DNA of 64,000 nucleotides. Origin: Echinometra lucunter (Eukaryota > Echinodermata > Echinoidea > Camarodonta > Echinometridae). The stretch's first letter is position 1, and every line of letters begins with the position of its first letter. The notes beneath the pieces were generated by a model. The model ran no database searches. It saw only the letters and a program-made list of their open reading frames with translations, and was not told where the DNA came from. A program made the position numbers and the translations under genes. The stretch covers positions 7,836,978 through 7,900,977 of the forward strand of contig CM057165.1 of the NCBI GenBank assembly GCA_029962745.1, given 5' to 3'. Of the stretch, positions 44,521 through 58,600 are shown in pieces.

Positions 44521-47054
44521 GTAAGCGTCCCATTCATTTCTTAATACATCGGATGTATCATGACAGGAATATTGTATCCAGCGCTTATAGCTCTAGACAC
44601 ATCAAGCGATGCATAAATTCTTATTAGTTCTATTCATTGCATGGTAGATAGGGGCATAATCATCCCCCTCTCTTTTGGAACCCAATCAAATGGTATTATA
44701 CAGAACCACACGAACCCCCGGTATACCCTTTGGTGCTTGTCAGAGAAATTCGAATTGAACGAGTTTTCTCGTCACAAAAAATTCTGAATTGAGCCCCCAC
44801 TTTTTTTTCGAAATCCTGGATCCATCCCTGTTGATTTTACTGGGATGACTAATAAATCAAGGGTCTTTGGGGTACCCTGCTAAAATTAATTATACTGAAT
44901 ATCGAATTTTTAAATTCCAGGTGCGCACACCAGTCAGCGACCGGCTGAGTTGGTACAAGATGAGTCAAGTCGTATTATGTCCGGTTTACATTCTAAGAAA
45001 AAAGAATTATAGGGGTCTATGTAACCTTGTTAATTAGCTGTATAACATATATAAAGTCACGTACACTTCCCTGTAGATTCGGGCTACAAATTAAAGTAAA
45101 AATAGGCTGCTCGTGCATAAATCTATAGGCATGATTATTGCTTAAGATATTGTATTAAACTAAGACAATAGCAATAATAACAGCAACCGCAAAAAAGAAA
45201 CCAACAAGTAACCTAGAATTATGAACGAAGAATGGAGGAACGACAAAAACTTATGGCACATGATACAGTAGGCCTATTATCAACAATTTCTCCTTCATTC
45301 TCCCCCGCCCCACCCTCATCTCTCTCTCTATCACTATCACTATCTCTCTCTCTCTCTCTCTCCTCTGTATCGATATACCTCTTTCCTTTCTCCTATTATC
45401 CATTAACTACTTTTGGGCAGTATCTTTTCGATCTTCGACGATCCTCTCGTAACGTAATAACCACTAAATGATTCATATCTATGAAAAAGTGAATCAGTCA
45501 GAGCAGTCTGATAATAACTATCCACGGGACAACAATGTGATGAAACAACAGTTGCTGATTGTTTGTTTTTGTTAATCTGTTTAGATTATGTTCTAGTAAA
45601 TGAATAAATAAGATAATTCTAAATGAAATATACCTTCATGAAATTCTGTAAGACAACATGATCAAACAAAATGGGTTGAGGCGTATGTTTGCATGAAACT
45701 TATCCATTACATCCACACTTCATGATATTAAAAATGTACTGATGATAATAAAGTTTTAAGTCAATGAAACCAAGAAATATATCCATTTTTATTAAATGCT
45801 ATTTACACCTCATTTGCATACGATTTATACGATTTATTTTTTAAATTTTATTTGACTAAACGATGAATTGAGTCTTGCATTGAAATGAATTCAAATTTCA
45901 ATAAGGAAAGGTTTTATCATTCGGTTTGTAAAACTAGATCATTCAGTTCTTCAAAGATTTCGGGCAACATGATACCTTACTGCTTTGCTGACATCATACA
46001 CTTGTTTTCAAAGTTCAATTGTCAGCCTGGAAATCAAGGGTTATAAACTGAGCGAGACATTGTATGCAAATTGATAATTATAGATCTACTATAGCGGATA
46101 CGAAACAGGAGAGGGTATTTTCGAAACCCACAAAGGTTCACTGACACATAACTTGTTTAGATCAAGTTAGCATCCGGTCCGAAAAAAGTATTTCATAAAG
46201 GCTCAACTTTTAATTGACATTATAAAGTATACCAGCAACTTCAGAGATGCATTATACTAGGGCCTAATCGGCTTGCCTTATTAAAAAAAACCAACAACTA
46301 TATCCAACTAACATGTAATCGGCAATGGCAGTGTTTGCTCATGGTGTCTACTTGTCGATTAAAATATTTTAAAAAATCTTAAAATCTTTAAATTCAACTG
46401 AAAAATACGATACGATGTTGAAATCCAACGTTTCTGTCTTCCAAATCTTCCCTACAAAATGTAATCCTTACATGACTATTATGAAGATGATGATAATAAT
46501 GATAATAATGAAAATAATAACAATGATATAGGCCTAAGTGATTCTTGTAACGCGCCTCAACAGGGCTATAAGCTGACTAAAGTGTTAGCTTACAGTAGTA
46601 ATATTTCAATACTGAACTACACTATTACTATTACAATTACCATTGTTATTACTATTATTGTTACCATTACTATTACTTTTACAATTACTGTTACTATTAC
46701 TACTATTACTATTTCTATTATTAATGTTTATCAAAATTGAAGCAAAATAATTCAACAAACTTGCCATAAAGACATATAATCCACGTTTTCTAACAAAATA
46801 AACAAACCTTCGACGATTTCCTGAATTGGTCCATAGACTGATGTCGCAATTAATGTTAAGGTTGGCGGGTTGGCTCGCACTGTTGACATGTGGCGTATGC
46901 AGTGTAGAAGCTTTAAGGGTGTGAGGGTGTGTTTGGGAGGGCATCAGAGGTGTCGATCCGTTTTTTTTTTTCGTTAATTATTATTTTTTGGGTTGGGGAG
47001 ACAGTGTAAAAAATCAAAACAGGTCCGTGGCTAAATTTTTTTTGGGGCATAAGC

Positions 47055-47135
47055 CAAACGTTTTCTGACAGGTAAAAAAGAAAAAGAAAGAAAAGAGAAA
47101 AAAAAAAAAGAAAAAAAAAAGAAGAAAAAAAAGGT
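47055..47135. repeat. Poly-purine A-rich tract
   Basis: A with scattered G. The mirror in the left arm is the (CT)n and T-rich run at 13735-13770. Confidence 0.75.
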
Positions 47136-48774
47136 ACTCAGGTTTCTTTTTTCGGGAGGGGGGACATACCCTTTTGTGTCCCCCATCCTTAATTTTTTTT
47201 AGAGGCGTTTCCCCTTGCCCCCTTGATTGACGCCCATGGGGGGCATCGGAAATATAGTGGGAACGAGGCCATATAGAGTGATGTGGATGGGGGAGGGATC
47301 GAGAGAGTCGTACTACTTTCTTGTCATGTTTCGGTGTTTCGTGTTTTCAGTCCACCTTGCGAACTGGCACTGAATTTCAGCTGGGGAATTTCATTGCGAC
47401 CAGTCTATCACCCTTCCACCTTTACCAAGGGGCCCTCATATCAGAAATCGACCTGCCTTCTATTTAAAATATGGGTTAGTGGGCCAATCCCCCCCCCCCG
47501 TTGCCCCGTGTTCTAAAGAGACCATCGCTGGTCCAGGGATCTATAAGGAAGGAACAGTTTGGGATGTTTTATCCTCTTTCTTGGAAAAAAAAATAACGAG
47601 GTGGCTTTAGTGGATACTAAAATTGTTCATTTAGGATTATGATAGAAGGAAGAATTCAAGATTGCCTATGCCTATGATGTATGACAATGGCTCCATATAT
47701 TACTGAATTATGTCCATAATTATAATTCTTGTCATGTAATGGCCTATAAGCAGATGTTATAATGGTAATTTTGATCAGTGAAAGTAATCATTCTGAATAA
47801 TCGTATGAAATTCTGGATAGCTTTCCATGGCTCAGACTTTCATTCATTCATTCCATCTCCTCCACGTACAACCACGTGACCACCGCGACGACTACGACCA
47901 TGACGACCACTCATCACCACCACCTCCACCACCGCCACCACCAACACTGCCACGATCGCCACCACTACACAAACACCACCACCATCACCACCACCAATAC
48001 TGAACATGTTGAAGGCAACCAATGATTTTTGTAAACATCACATCCATTCTGGGAAGTTCCAAATTTAATATCTTTAAGGTACTAATGATTATGGTCAATT
48101 AAAAAAAAAAGGGACATCTTTTTTTAATCTGATGTGATGAAAAGTCAAAATCTTTAACGGTACCCCTTTCCAGGGGGGGGGGGTATTGTTCAATGCTATA
48201 AATTTGATGTTATTTACTAAAATCAGTAACGTGATCAGGTCACTGTCAGAAAATCTCCTTTAAAGCAGGAAATCAAAGAAATTTTAATTTGCCATGGAAC
48301 TATTTCGGTGAACCCCCCAACCCCTTAGCGTAGGCTGGGGAGGGAGGGTGTTAGGTTAGGTTAGGGGGTGTGGCCCCTTTGAAATTTAAAAATTCCAGTA
48401 CTAGGCCAACATGATGCAACATCACTTTATATTCAGGTTTCAAGTCGCCCGAATATATTTAAGATGGCCGATTAATTCATAGTACACCTATCGAGACTGC
48501 ATAAGATGCCCGAATATAGATCTAGATTTTTCTGTATAAATCTTGATTGAAAAAAAAAAAAACACACGAAAGATCAAAATTATTTCCATCCGAGATTCGC
48601 TCAAGCTAATATTCGAGGTGTAAGCCTCCCCAACCCCTTCCCTCTCGACATTGTTCCCATTTGGTCTGAATATCCAAATCAAAATATCCAAATCAAAACA
48701 GCTCATTGGCATGATTATGACAGTCATGAACAGTTGTTGTTGTTGAATTGGGTTTTTACAGACGTGTATCAATC

Positions 48775-48965
48775 AAATATGATTATTTACGTCTGGGACC
48801 GACCTTTAACGTCACCATCCGAAAGACGTGGCAAACGTAGATGTATGTCTTGCCAAAGGACATTAGTGCCGCGGCTGGGATTCGAACCACGGACCTTATG
48901 GTTCAAAGTCCGGAGACTTATCCGGAGACTTAGCCACACTGAGCCACACCATAGTGCAATTTTTC
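48775..48965. mobile_element. tRNA-related SINE-like fragment, minus orientation
   Basis: 'ggaccgacctttaacgtcac', 'tccgaaagacgtgg', 'gctgggattcgaaccacgga' (reversed B box) and repeated 'ccggagactta'. The open frame across it is probably not a gene. Confidence 0.6.
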
Positions 48966-49792
48966 TCTTTTCGTCTATTTGTTAACGACACCATACAAGC
49001 AATGTTTGTTTGGCCACGCAATTCAACGCGACCATGGAAACGTACATGGGCATGGCTAGGTTCTATGTTATGGTGTTATTGATCAATTAATTAACAAGTT
49101 TGGCTAGTGCATCTATTAGATTTATTAGAATATAATTAATGAAGAGTCATGGATTCCTTCACATAAAGGTAATGTATACGAAATGCTGGAATTATTTTCT
49201 TTAATAACATAAAATCTGCTTGTATTGTCGAACTGAATGTGTGGCTGATGGAGCCGATTGACAAGGGGCCGGTGCGCCGGAGCTTCCGCGTGTTATGTAC
49301 GGCGTGCTCTCGCTCGATCTCGCACGGCTGTATGCAGGTGGGAACAGAACACTGAACAGCTAACGTTAGCAGCTGCGTGACTGTTTCTAGACCTCTGAAA
49401 TTCTGACCTGAATTAAAAAGAAAATTTTTGTATCCATGTGATTTTTACCTTTAATAAAGGCTTTATGTTATTTCATAATAGATATCGACCATTGCACTGG
49501 CTGCATTGTCTTTGTCTAAATTTGAATTGAGCCTAATTCATTGAATGTCGAGTTTTTCATGAAGATGAAGGATGTTAAAACTTAAATCAAACATCAAGAT
49601 TCACTTTACATGACTTTATCTAACTTAGTGTTGGTTTTAACTTAATATGAGACAAATGGAATTATTAAGGCTTAGGCCTAGAACAAGTATTCTAAATATT
49701 TTACTAAAGAAAAACTGCTGAAAAGTCTTACAAAGTTTACATTGATAACATAGCCCAAGACTAGGGCCAATACAAAGTAGCTGTTAAGACTT

Positions 49793-50625
49793 TTTTAAAA
49801 GGCAGTGTAGACTCTATACAGCCACACGCGTGTGTCTTTACCTTACGGCCACATGCATGTGGTTGTATCCACAGCATTGACATGAGGATACAGAGTACAA
49901 GTCCCACTTGTACTCTGTGCTGTGACAGCTATCGCTAGTGTATGTACTGTTCTGCACAAGCGATATGTATTCATGCGACGGTACGTGTTGCAACTTGCAA
50001 AACTTTGATCGTCACGAAGGTTTTATCTCTCGATTTCACTTATTGTACAAACAATATTTTCATCTCACTTGATCGGCAAGCAGGTGACATTAATGAAGTA
50101 AAAATATTGTTTGTATGTCAGTGAATTTCAAGAGATAAAACCTTTGTGATGATCGAAGTTTTGGGGTTTTGCAACACACCGTCGCATGAATGTACACATC
50201 ACTTGTGCAATGCGCTAGCGATAGCGCTGCAGCACACAGTATAAGTGGGAATTCAGACGATGCGAACGCGAAATACATTGACTTAGATCTTCTATAAAAG
50301 AGAAGAAAAGTTTTGATTTTACTTACCAGCAATGTTCCTGAGGCTCTCAATTTTCCACTCTCTGCTTCATATCTGATGAATGAACTGAAAATGGTGAATT
50401 TTAAGAAGAAAACTGACGCTTATCAGACTCGTAGGTCAACAGCATGTCGTCGAGTAATCAATAGAAAGGCATGCTATGTAGTTTTGGTACAGACTTGTCA
50501 CATTTGGGGGATGAGGTCAATTCATTGACCGAGTACACAGGATGAGTGGATACAGCCACACGCGTGTGGCCGGAAGGTAAGGATGCACACGTGTGGCTGT
50601 ATACACTGCCCTTTTAAAAATCATG
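49793..50625. mobile_element. Foldback element with 'aaaaggcagtgta' ends
   Basis: The start 'ttttttaaaaggcagtgta' (49791) is inverted at 50606-50622. Inner arms match: 'ggttttatctct' near 50020 with 'agagataaaacc' near 50130, and 'acaaacaatatttt' with 'aaaatattgtttgt' near 50100. The right half has about 270 extra bases. A 16-base perfect palindrome lies at 50555-50570 (gccacacgcgtgtggc). Confidence 0.82.
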
Positions 50626-51334
50626 ATTAACATATCTATACATTCTAGCGTAGAAATGTCCAATAGATACAACTGTTCACTCGCAACTCTTTGATTGAGC
50701 GTGGCAAAGAAGTATTGGCCTAATCATGAAATCTGTCACCTCTCTTCCTGCGTGTGCGCTCTCATTGTTTACAAAGTCTACGGGAGTAGAATGCTGCCAC
50801 CCGCACTGACAAAATAACGGGAAGTGAATGGACCGGTGACAGATTTCACAATAATGCCAAAGTATTTGAGTAATTTGTGAAATAAACATGGCCTTACTTT
50901 GTTTGACTTGTAATGTTATTTCACTAGTTGTAAGTTGTATCCCTCACTTCAGCTCAGTGAGTTCAAAGTTTAAAAGAGAATGAAACACAGGCATCAGTGT
51001 ACTTTTATTGAATGGAGATGAGCAAGAAAAATTAAACAGTGAAAGCTTCAGTTTCAGTTTCAGTTTTATTTTTTTCTCATTTCCAACAAAACAGTAGACA
51101 AAATCCATCATAAATACAGTTATAACAATTGAAATGTAATAAAGAAACATGTAACACAATATATATATATATATATTCATCTAAATTATACATTTGAAAC
51201 TTAATATGGATCATGAGATATTTGTGGCTGAAAATAACATGCTGGAAATGGAGAGGTCCACTGTGAAGCTGTGCTTGTAAGTCATGGACCCCTCAAATCA
51301 AATTATTCATTAATATTAAATTACATAATTAAAA

Positions 51335-51755
51335 GCTTGAGCTTGAGCAAAATCGGACAATCCGTTCAAGAGTTATGATTTTTGAAAGTTTAAGTAAATC
51401 CTTATTATTTGGATCCTTGAGTTGGCAACTTTGCCACCAACTGTGATGTCATCGTGGATAACTCTCCATTCATTTTGTACACAATTTGGAGTCAGGAATC
51501 AACGTAATTCTTCACAAAATGCTTGAACAATTGATGTAGCCATGTCATACTCAAACAGTAAATCAAAAGAATTTCTGTTTTTCTTGAAAATGAAGAAAAT
51601 GTTAAATTCTCTGTACAAAATGAATGGAGGGTTGTCCATGATGACATCACAGGTGGTGGCAAAGGTGCCAACTCAAGGATCCCAATAATAGGGATTTACT
51701 TAAACTTTCAAAATTCATAACTCTTGAACGGATTGTCCGATCTTGCTCAAACTTT
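51335..51755. mobile_element. MITE with arms of about 190 bases
   Basis: 'gagcaaaatcggacaatccg' (51351) is inverted as 'cggattgtccgatcttgctc' (51730). 'ccttgagttggcaac', 'tgatgtcatc' and 'tccattcattttgtac' also have inverse partners (51670, 51640, 51613). Confidence 0.88.
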
Positions 51756-51992
51756 CATTGTTTATTCTTCTTCTGCTTCTTCTTCTTCATTCACTGGAAA
51801 GACACCGATGCCTGGGTTCCATTCTCCTTTAAAGGGGGTACCCAATGCTGAAACAATGTTAGTTCATTTAAAAGAGCATGATTTTATTAGCAGAAAATCA
51901 TCTGCCTAAAGTTTTTTAAAAAGTCGTGTTGCCAAGGAAACCCCCAAATGTGGTAAGATTTCAGAATATTTTTGACCCCTCAGCTGTGACCC

Positions 51993-52160
51993 AGTTTCAA
52001 CTAGGTACCCACTTTTACGTCAAAATGACGTCAACGTGGGTACCTTGTCGCGCACTTTAGCAAAATGCGCGCAAGGTATAATACATTTTGTGCAGTCTAG
52101 CGCGCAGCACAACTGCAATGCGCGAAGCTGGGTACCCACTTTTACGTCATACCTCATACT
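51993..52160. repeat. Short palindrome cluster around 'ggtacccacttttacgtca'
   Basis: 'ggtacccacttttacgtca' near 52003 faces 'tgacgtcaacgtgggtacc' near 52025, and a third copy, direct, occurs at 52130. Probably a small element near the LRRIQ3 5' region. Confidence 0.7.
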
Positions 52161-52430
52161 CAATTTTTTTGGTCAACTCTTGACTTTTTATGAGAAAATC
52201 AGCCAAAATGCATTGATTTCAATTGAAAATCATACAATTTTTGATGTTATTCTTCTTAGAATTCTATTCTCGATCATATATAAAAAAATTGTTTACCATT
52301 GTGTAATCACTTTAAGTTTTATTTGGAACTTTTCTTCATGCTTTTAGGAATTCAGGAATGGAACAACAAGAAAGTGTATAAAGTTGGACTGCAAATTTTA
52401 GTTCAAAGTGTGAAATAGAAGAACCAAGCC

Positions 52431-52616
52431 ATGCTGCCTAGTTCCAGTCAGATCCAACAACACCACCGCCAACCCCAGCTCCTCTCGTGGCTCCATGAGC
52501 AACAGCGCCCTCGACGGCTTAGGAACATTATGGAGAAGGAGCGTAACAAACAGTTCTTACAACAGGCCCAGGAGAGAGGTTACCTCCAGTCGCCATCTGA
52601 GGATACGATTATTAAG
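52431..52616 (+). CDS. LRRIQ3: LRRIQ3 coding exon 1
   Basis: 62 codons, Gln/Arg-rich, no LRR yet; donor ATTAAG|GTATGC. An acceptor-like 'gcttttag' ends at 52347, so an upstream non-coding exon is possible. Confidence 0.8.
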
Positions 52617-55600
52617 GTATGCAGGTTTGCTTTAGTAGATTATTTTAGTATATGCCTAGAAAAGTTGTTTTCCATTCTACCATTCAAACGAATATGAAGT
52701 TGTGAATACTGGTAATCCTGCACTGCCTACTGTACGTGTATAAAGGGGCGAATGCCAATAATAGGCAAGTATTGATCCCAAGCTCGTGTGAGCTTCAGAT
52801 GAGCAGGATTGCCAATCCGTCCGAAATCTAAAAATTTTACTTGATCAATGTGACAGATTCATTTCACGAGATGGTATGGAAATAAGATACTTTATCAACC
52901 TATAGTGCAAAAAAAAAGAAAAATAGTTTCTTTTTGCGGGATTTATATCTTCAACTTAAAGGATGAACACTGCAGAAATTTAGCATAATTTTGGTATAAT
53001 GTAAACTGATTTTATTAATGTTTTTAGGATATCCTTGGATGGTATTGTGCCCATACCTATAATAACATGTATGTTTAATGTGTGATTCTCTAAGAATAGA
53101 AGGGGCAGATGCTTCTTGCATGAAATTCTCTTCTTCTTACTGTGGGAAAGTACATGTAAAGCAAAAAGTATTGGCTGGGCGTAGTTCTCCTTGAGCGCAA
53201 AAAGCAGTGGCACAACATTTGCATATATGTTATGGTTACGCATAATTAGACATGCACAATACACTCTTAGATTGGTTTCCCTTTTGACAAGCATATTTTG
53301 TTGAAATATTCTCTTATGGGGAATCTACGCTTGGGATGCAGTTGTAAAACAAATATTGACTGCTTATTTTGGGGTCATGGTTAAAACTATGTAGCTCCTC
53401 GGTGAGCTTGAGACTGTACTATGCCCCTCGACTTCATCTCAGGGCAGAGTGCAGTTTTAAAATCACCTTGGGCTTTGGTTTCAGCCATGCCCCTCAAAGC
53501 AGTCAGTATTGTATTGTTTATATTTTACTATATTTTTTGTTTATTACCATCCACTAGGCATGCCAAGAGCAACACCAGGATGTGAGGACTTTGAAGGATG
53601 TCATGATGGTGCGTCTGTGCGGTGTTCATCTGAGGGATGTTGGTTCTGTAGGGTCATGTACTAACCTTAGGGTCTGTAACCTGGCTGGGAATTACATTAG
53701 GAGCTTTGAGGGCCTCGCTGCATGCAGAAGATTGATCAAGCTTGATCTCCACGGCAATCAGGTTAGTTTCATAGAGAAAATCGTTTCTGTATAAACAGCA
53801 GTCAAGACTCTTCCATACAATGTATATTTATATATATATAATATTCATTAAAAGATTTTTCTGAAGTGGGTTTACAAACATAAAAATAATTCAAAGGGTT
53901 CACCAAGTTTATAGAGGTTTGGACCAGCCTTTTTAAGGTGAAAGATAAATATCTAATATTGTATTTGTTGGGGTAAGGAATTATTTCATATCATAATATA
54001 TTGGCATCAATGGTTTATTCAGTCAAGAATAAGTACCAAGTACAGCTCGGTAACTGTTTGACAGAATTAATCACAACAAAATCAGATCTTTTATAGCTGT
54101 GAGCTATATATTACTCTGTACTTGTAGATGTGGCAGCTATGTAAGCCCTCCATTGCTGCAGCTTGTCAAATGTTTTTACATTAATAAGAACCGCATCATT
54201 CTGGTATTGCAATGTTAAAAATTATTTCAAACAGGAAAGTACAAAATTCAGAGTTGAATGTTCATAGAGATGAATAGAAAAAAGAGAAGAAAAAAGGAAA
54301 GTGTGTTTGTGATGTTACTATCTGCACATGAATTGTATTGGTGTTTCATTTTACATGTATATTCATGTTTCTGCTTATTGACGCTGTATATGTACAGTGT
54401 ATAGAATGGGCTATAAAATGCACCCTTTCATGTTTCTTTTGTGCAGATCAACCAATTACCAGATGAGACGTTCTGGGCTGGTATGACTGAGCTGAGAGCT
54501 CTTTATCTCCATGACAATAGCATCAGCCGACTGGACTACCTGCAAGCAGTAGGAGCAGCACCTAACCTTCAGGTCCTGACCCTGTACGATACTCCCATCA
54601 GCTTGAAGATGACATACAGGCATCACGTTGTAAACAGGTAAAGATATTTTTTTATTGTTTTTACAGCATCACTTCGCGAAATTTTTTCGTGATTATCTGT
54701 TGCTGTTGGAGAGAGAGAGAGTTATTTTTTGCTTGTTTTCAAGCCTGTATGTATCAGTGAAGTATCTGTAATGATAGGAGAGAACTTCAATGTCAGTATA
54801 ATTATATGGTTTTTTGAAGATCAAGATGGATTTAAATGGATTTTGCTGATGCAACAGGGAAAAAATATGATTATCTGTTTGAGAGAGAGAGTTAATTTTT
54901 GCTTGTTTTCAAGCCTGTGTGTATCAGTGAAAATGTAAAAGTATCTGTAATGATAGGAGAGGACTTCAATGTCAATATAATTATATGGATTTTGAAGAAG
55001 CAAAATGGATTATGCTGATGCAGCCGGGAAATATTATGAATCATCTAAATAAATTCATTCATTGCTAATCTGTCACAACCAAGCTCAGTGGTATCAATTT
55101 TTTAAAGTTCACTGCACTTAGAAACCTTTTATGTTTTGCATCTATACATATACTTGCCATTTATTCAAATGTTTGGCAAGAAATTAACCAGTCATATTCA
55201 CTATTTATTTGTGTTCCAATAGCATCTGGTCACTAAAAGCCCTGGACAACCATGTTATTTCTGATGAGGAGATCATTGAAGATGCGTTCTTTGGCGGCCA
55301 TTTCAGCATGCTGAACTCATCGTTTACATCAACATGGTCCTACCTGACAAACAGGTAGGTCTTATTAATGATAGTTGAGAACTTGTAAACGTCTGTACAG
55401 ACAGTGATTATTAGTTATTTGGCGTCACCTAGGCCTGGGAGGTGGAAAAGCGAACTTAACTGTGACCCTTGGGTTTCTCCTCCTGATATAACTCAACGGG
55501 GTGTGCAGTTGTACCACTACACAAGCGTTTCCCCCTACTCTTCTTCGAATAGTACATTGGGTTCTTAATGTGCAAAGGTGGTGACTTTCCTCTACATGGG

Positions 55601-58600
55601 GCTTCCAACTGATGTCCTATCTGAGGGATGTAATGTTTACCACTGAACATAGCCTGCATGTATGAAACAGGGGAGGGGGAACATTAACATACAACGCAGG
55701 CTTCAATCATCCGCCCGGGGTGAACTTGAACCCTTGATCTTTGGTGTAATAGGCAGATGCTTTACCGACTGAGCCAACTCACCTCTATAACTCGTATATA
55801 TATTGTCATATCTGTGGAGAAATTATCCTTGTGCTTTTTTAGAGCTGTAAAAAAAGTCTTGTTTTAGGGTAGCACAATTACATACTGATGTAATGACGTA
55901 TTACCTCTCTAAAAAGCTAGAAAAGTATTTCATGGTATTCCTTCTCAAGATTGAATTTGCACACTATTAAGGTTTTTGCAAATGATAACCTTTCACTATG
56001 ATTCTTATGTCATACCTTCCCAATAATGATATTTCTGTAAAGTGCTTAGAGACATTGCAGAGATGTATTAGGTGCTATAAAAATCCAGAATATTCTGATC
56101 AGTTTCTTTTTACAATACAGATAATTTGTATAATGTCAAATCCACTGAGAAAACATCATTTTGCTTCTTTTGGCTGAAAAAAAGTCCCATTTTAGGGCAA
56201 CACAATTACAAACTGAGGAAATACTATGTTACCTCTGTAAAAGCAAGAGAATGGTATTTCTTGGTATTATATCCCGAAATTAAATTGGCAAAATAATTTA
56301 ATTTTTCCAAATCATAATGTTGCACTGTTGTTATGTTATACCTTCCCAAATAACTTTTGATCTCTTTCTTTTACATTGAGATTGCATGACCATTCCTTAA
56401 CTTAATCTTTAATCCTAATCGTAAACATGAAACTGCATTGTAGCCAGAGATTTGAGCTGGAACATGTTTTATAAACCTTTATTTCCTCTGGGTTACTACA
56501 CCTGCATTGAGAGAGGCAATTGGAAATTGATGTCTATCAGAATCTTTGATGCATGAATTTAAAATTCATTTAATCATGATCTTCCACAGGTCACAAACCT
56601 AGGAGTAGAATTTGGCCATGTTAGAGCTGTGCTAGCTACGGTGTCTCAAATCCAAGCCAAGCATTCTCCGGTACTCATCATTCAGCGCTACATTAGAGGC
56701 TGGCTCACACGTAAGGCATTCAAGATAATGGCTAGGACCAAAGTCTGGTAAGTCTGAACTGGATCACCCTTTGTATTTATTTATTCACTATACTATTATG
56801 GGCTCTCCAACTGTACACCCTAACAATTCTTCTTCTTCTTCTTCTTATTACTAGTATTATTATTGTTATGATGATGATGATGATGATGAGGATGATGATT
56901 ATGACTATTATTATTCATTTATTTATTTTACCATAAATATGAATACGAGACAGTAATAACTTCAAAAAGAGTCGAAGGTACGGCATATGTAAATCCAACA
57001 TTAGCTTTTATTGTTCAGAATTTTCGGCCCACCTCGGGCCTTCCTCATTGTATACAGTTTAATGACAAGATAAATGCAAACAAAATTTTCCTTATAGTGA
57101 ATACAAGAGATATATACATACAGCATAATACTTGTAGATAAAAGATACAGAACTGGATAAGATGGAATGGCAAGGTCCACAAAAGAGAAATTCTTCCCTG
57201 TTGCCTGTAGGCATGTGAACTCAAACATGCCATTCCAAGGAATACCAATTCAAAGCATATTGGATTTTTTTGGGACTTCTCTCTCTGCACAGGGCTATAG
57301 TAACCATTCAGCGTTACTGGAGAGCTTACAAAGGCTTGGAATGGAAACCTTCTGTCCACAAGAAAAAAGGGAGAGCTGCCCCTCCCTCATCTGCAACCCT
57401 TGCCATGGTCCCTAGCAAGCTCCCTTCTTCTACGCTTCGCCCAATTTCTCCGAGCCCTGCCATGAGCAGCACCGCCACCGAGACATCGATCTCTAGGATG
57501 GATTACGACACTTACCTGAAGAACAGAAGGCCTGGATCAAAGTCACCGGGCACCTTGTCGATCATGGAGCGAAGACAGAGACTTGCGGAATTGCAGCGTG
57601 GCAGGGGCCATGAGGAAAAGGTGTGTACTGGTTTTGCCAAGTTATAATATGGGTCTGTTAATGAGACTATTCCACACAAGTCATTTACTATAGAGTACCA
57701 AAGTGTGACGTCATCAAATTTTGTTTTTTGCATTTGAGCATTTTCATGACCATATTCCAGCAGAGCATGATGAAAAAGTTTCACACACCAAATTTGACAT
57801 GAATCGGTTCACAGTGGCCCAAGGTATGGCCACGTGAATGCCTAATTATCCCCATTGAAATCAGTGTAAATTGGCCTGGTTCATAACTGTTTAGAACCAG
57901 GCCAATTTACACTGATTTCATTGGGGCTGGGTAGGTGGCCTCATATCGGGTCCCCATGAGCCGATTCCCATAAGATTTGGGCTGTGGATGTTTTTCATCA
58001 CGCTCCATTGAGACATGGTATCCGAAATTCTGAAATTCCAAAAAAGTTTTTTGTGACGTCATCGCTTTGGTGCCCTATAATTAAAGTCCCCAGTTTTCCG
58101 CAATACGGAAAACGGAAAAATTTCACGGAATTCAGAAAGAACACAGAATTCAAGGAATTTCACGGAAAACACAATTTTTCAGGCCAAAAAATTTGAAGTA
58201 CGAAAAAATACAGTGAAAAATCATGAAAACCAAAGCAAAATCCAATAAAACAGAACCGTCCATCAGTGGAAAAATTTGCCAATCAATTCTGTTCGCAGTG
58301 TTTAGCATGTGTTCGCCAAGCTTTATCTGTATACTGCAGTGCGTGTATATAATGAAACTTACGTTTTTCTAAGATTTTCACTGTTTACAATTGCTTCATC
58401 ATATGTTTTGGACATGTCACCGAAGAACACGGAATTCGATGTTTAGAACACCGAAGAACACCGAATTTGCATTTTAGAAACTGGAAAACTGGGGACTTTA
58501 CCTATAATGATGTACTCTCAGGCTGCAATGTCCATTTCAGTATGACACGGGTTAAAGCCATTTTAGCCATGCTCTTTATGTTTTCATTTTTATTTAATAT

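Larger units (their letters stand above)
32240..47490. repeat. Right arm of large inverted duplication
   Basis: Inverted partner of 13390-29100 (anchor pairs listed there). It carries the right SOUL gene. Arm-specific additions include the SINE at 37611, the GGCCCCGTCAC element at 36744-37280, the (AAT)n block at 37858, the 41455-41695 element and the 42455-43200 repeats. Confidence 0.93.

Noticed and set aside
13700..48000. CRISPR-like array from the many short repeats
   Set aside because: Repeats are microsatellites without unique, even-length spacers, and the genes are eukaryotic.
48734..48985. Frame containing 'RLGFEPRTLWFKVRR'
   Set aside because: This peptide type is the usual accidental translation of a tRNA-like B box in SINEs.
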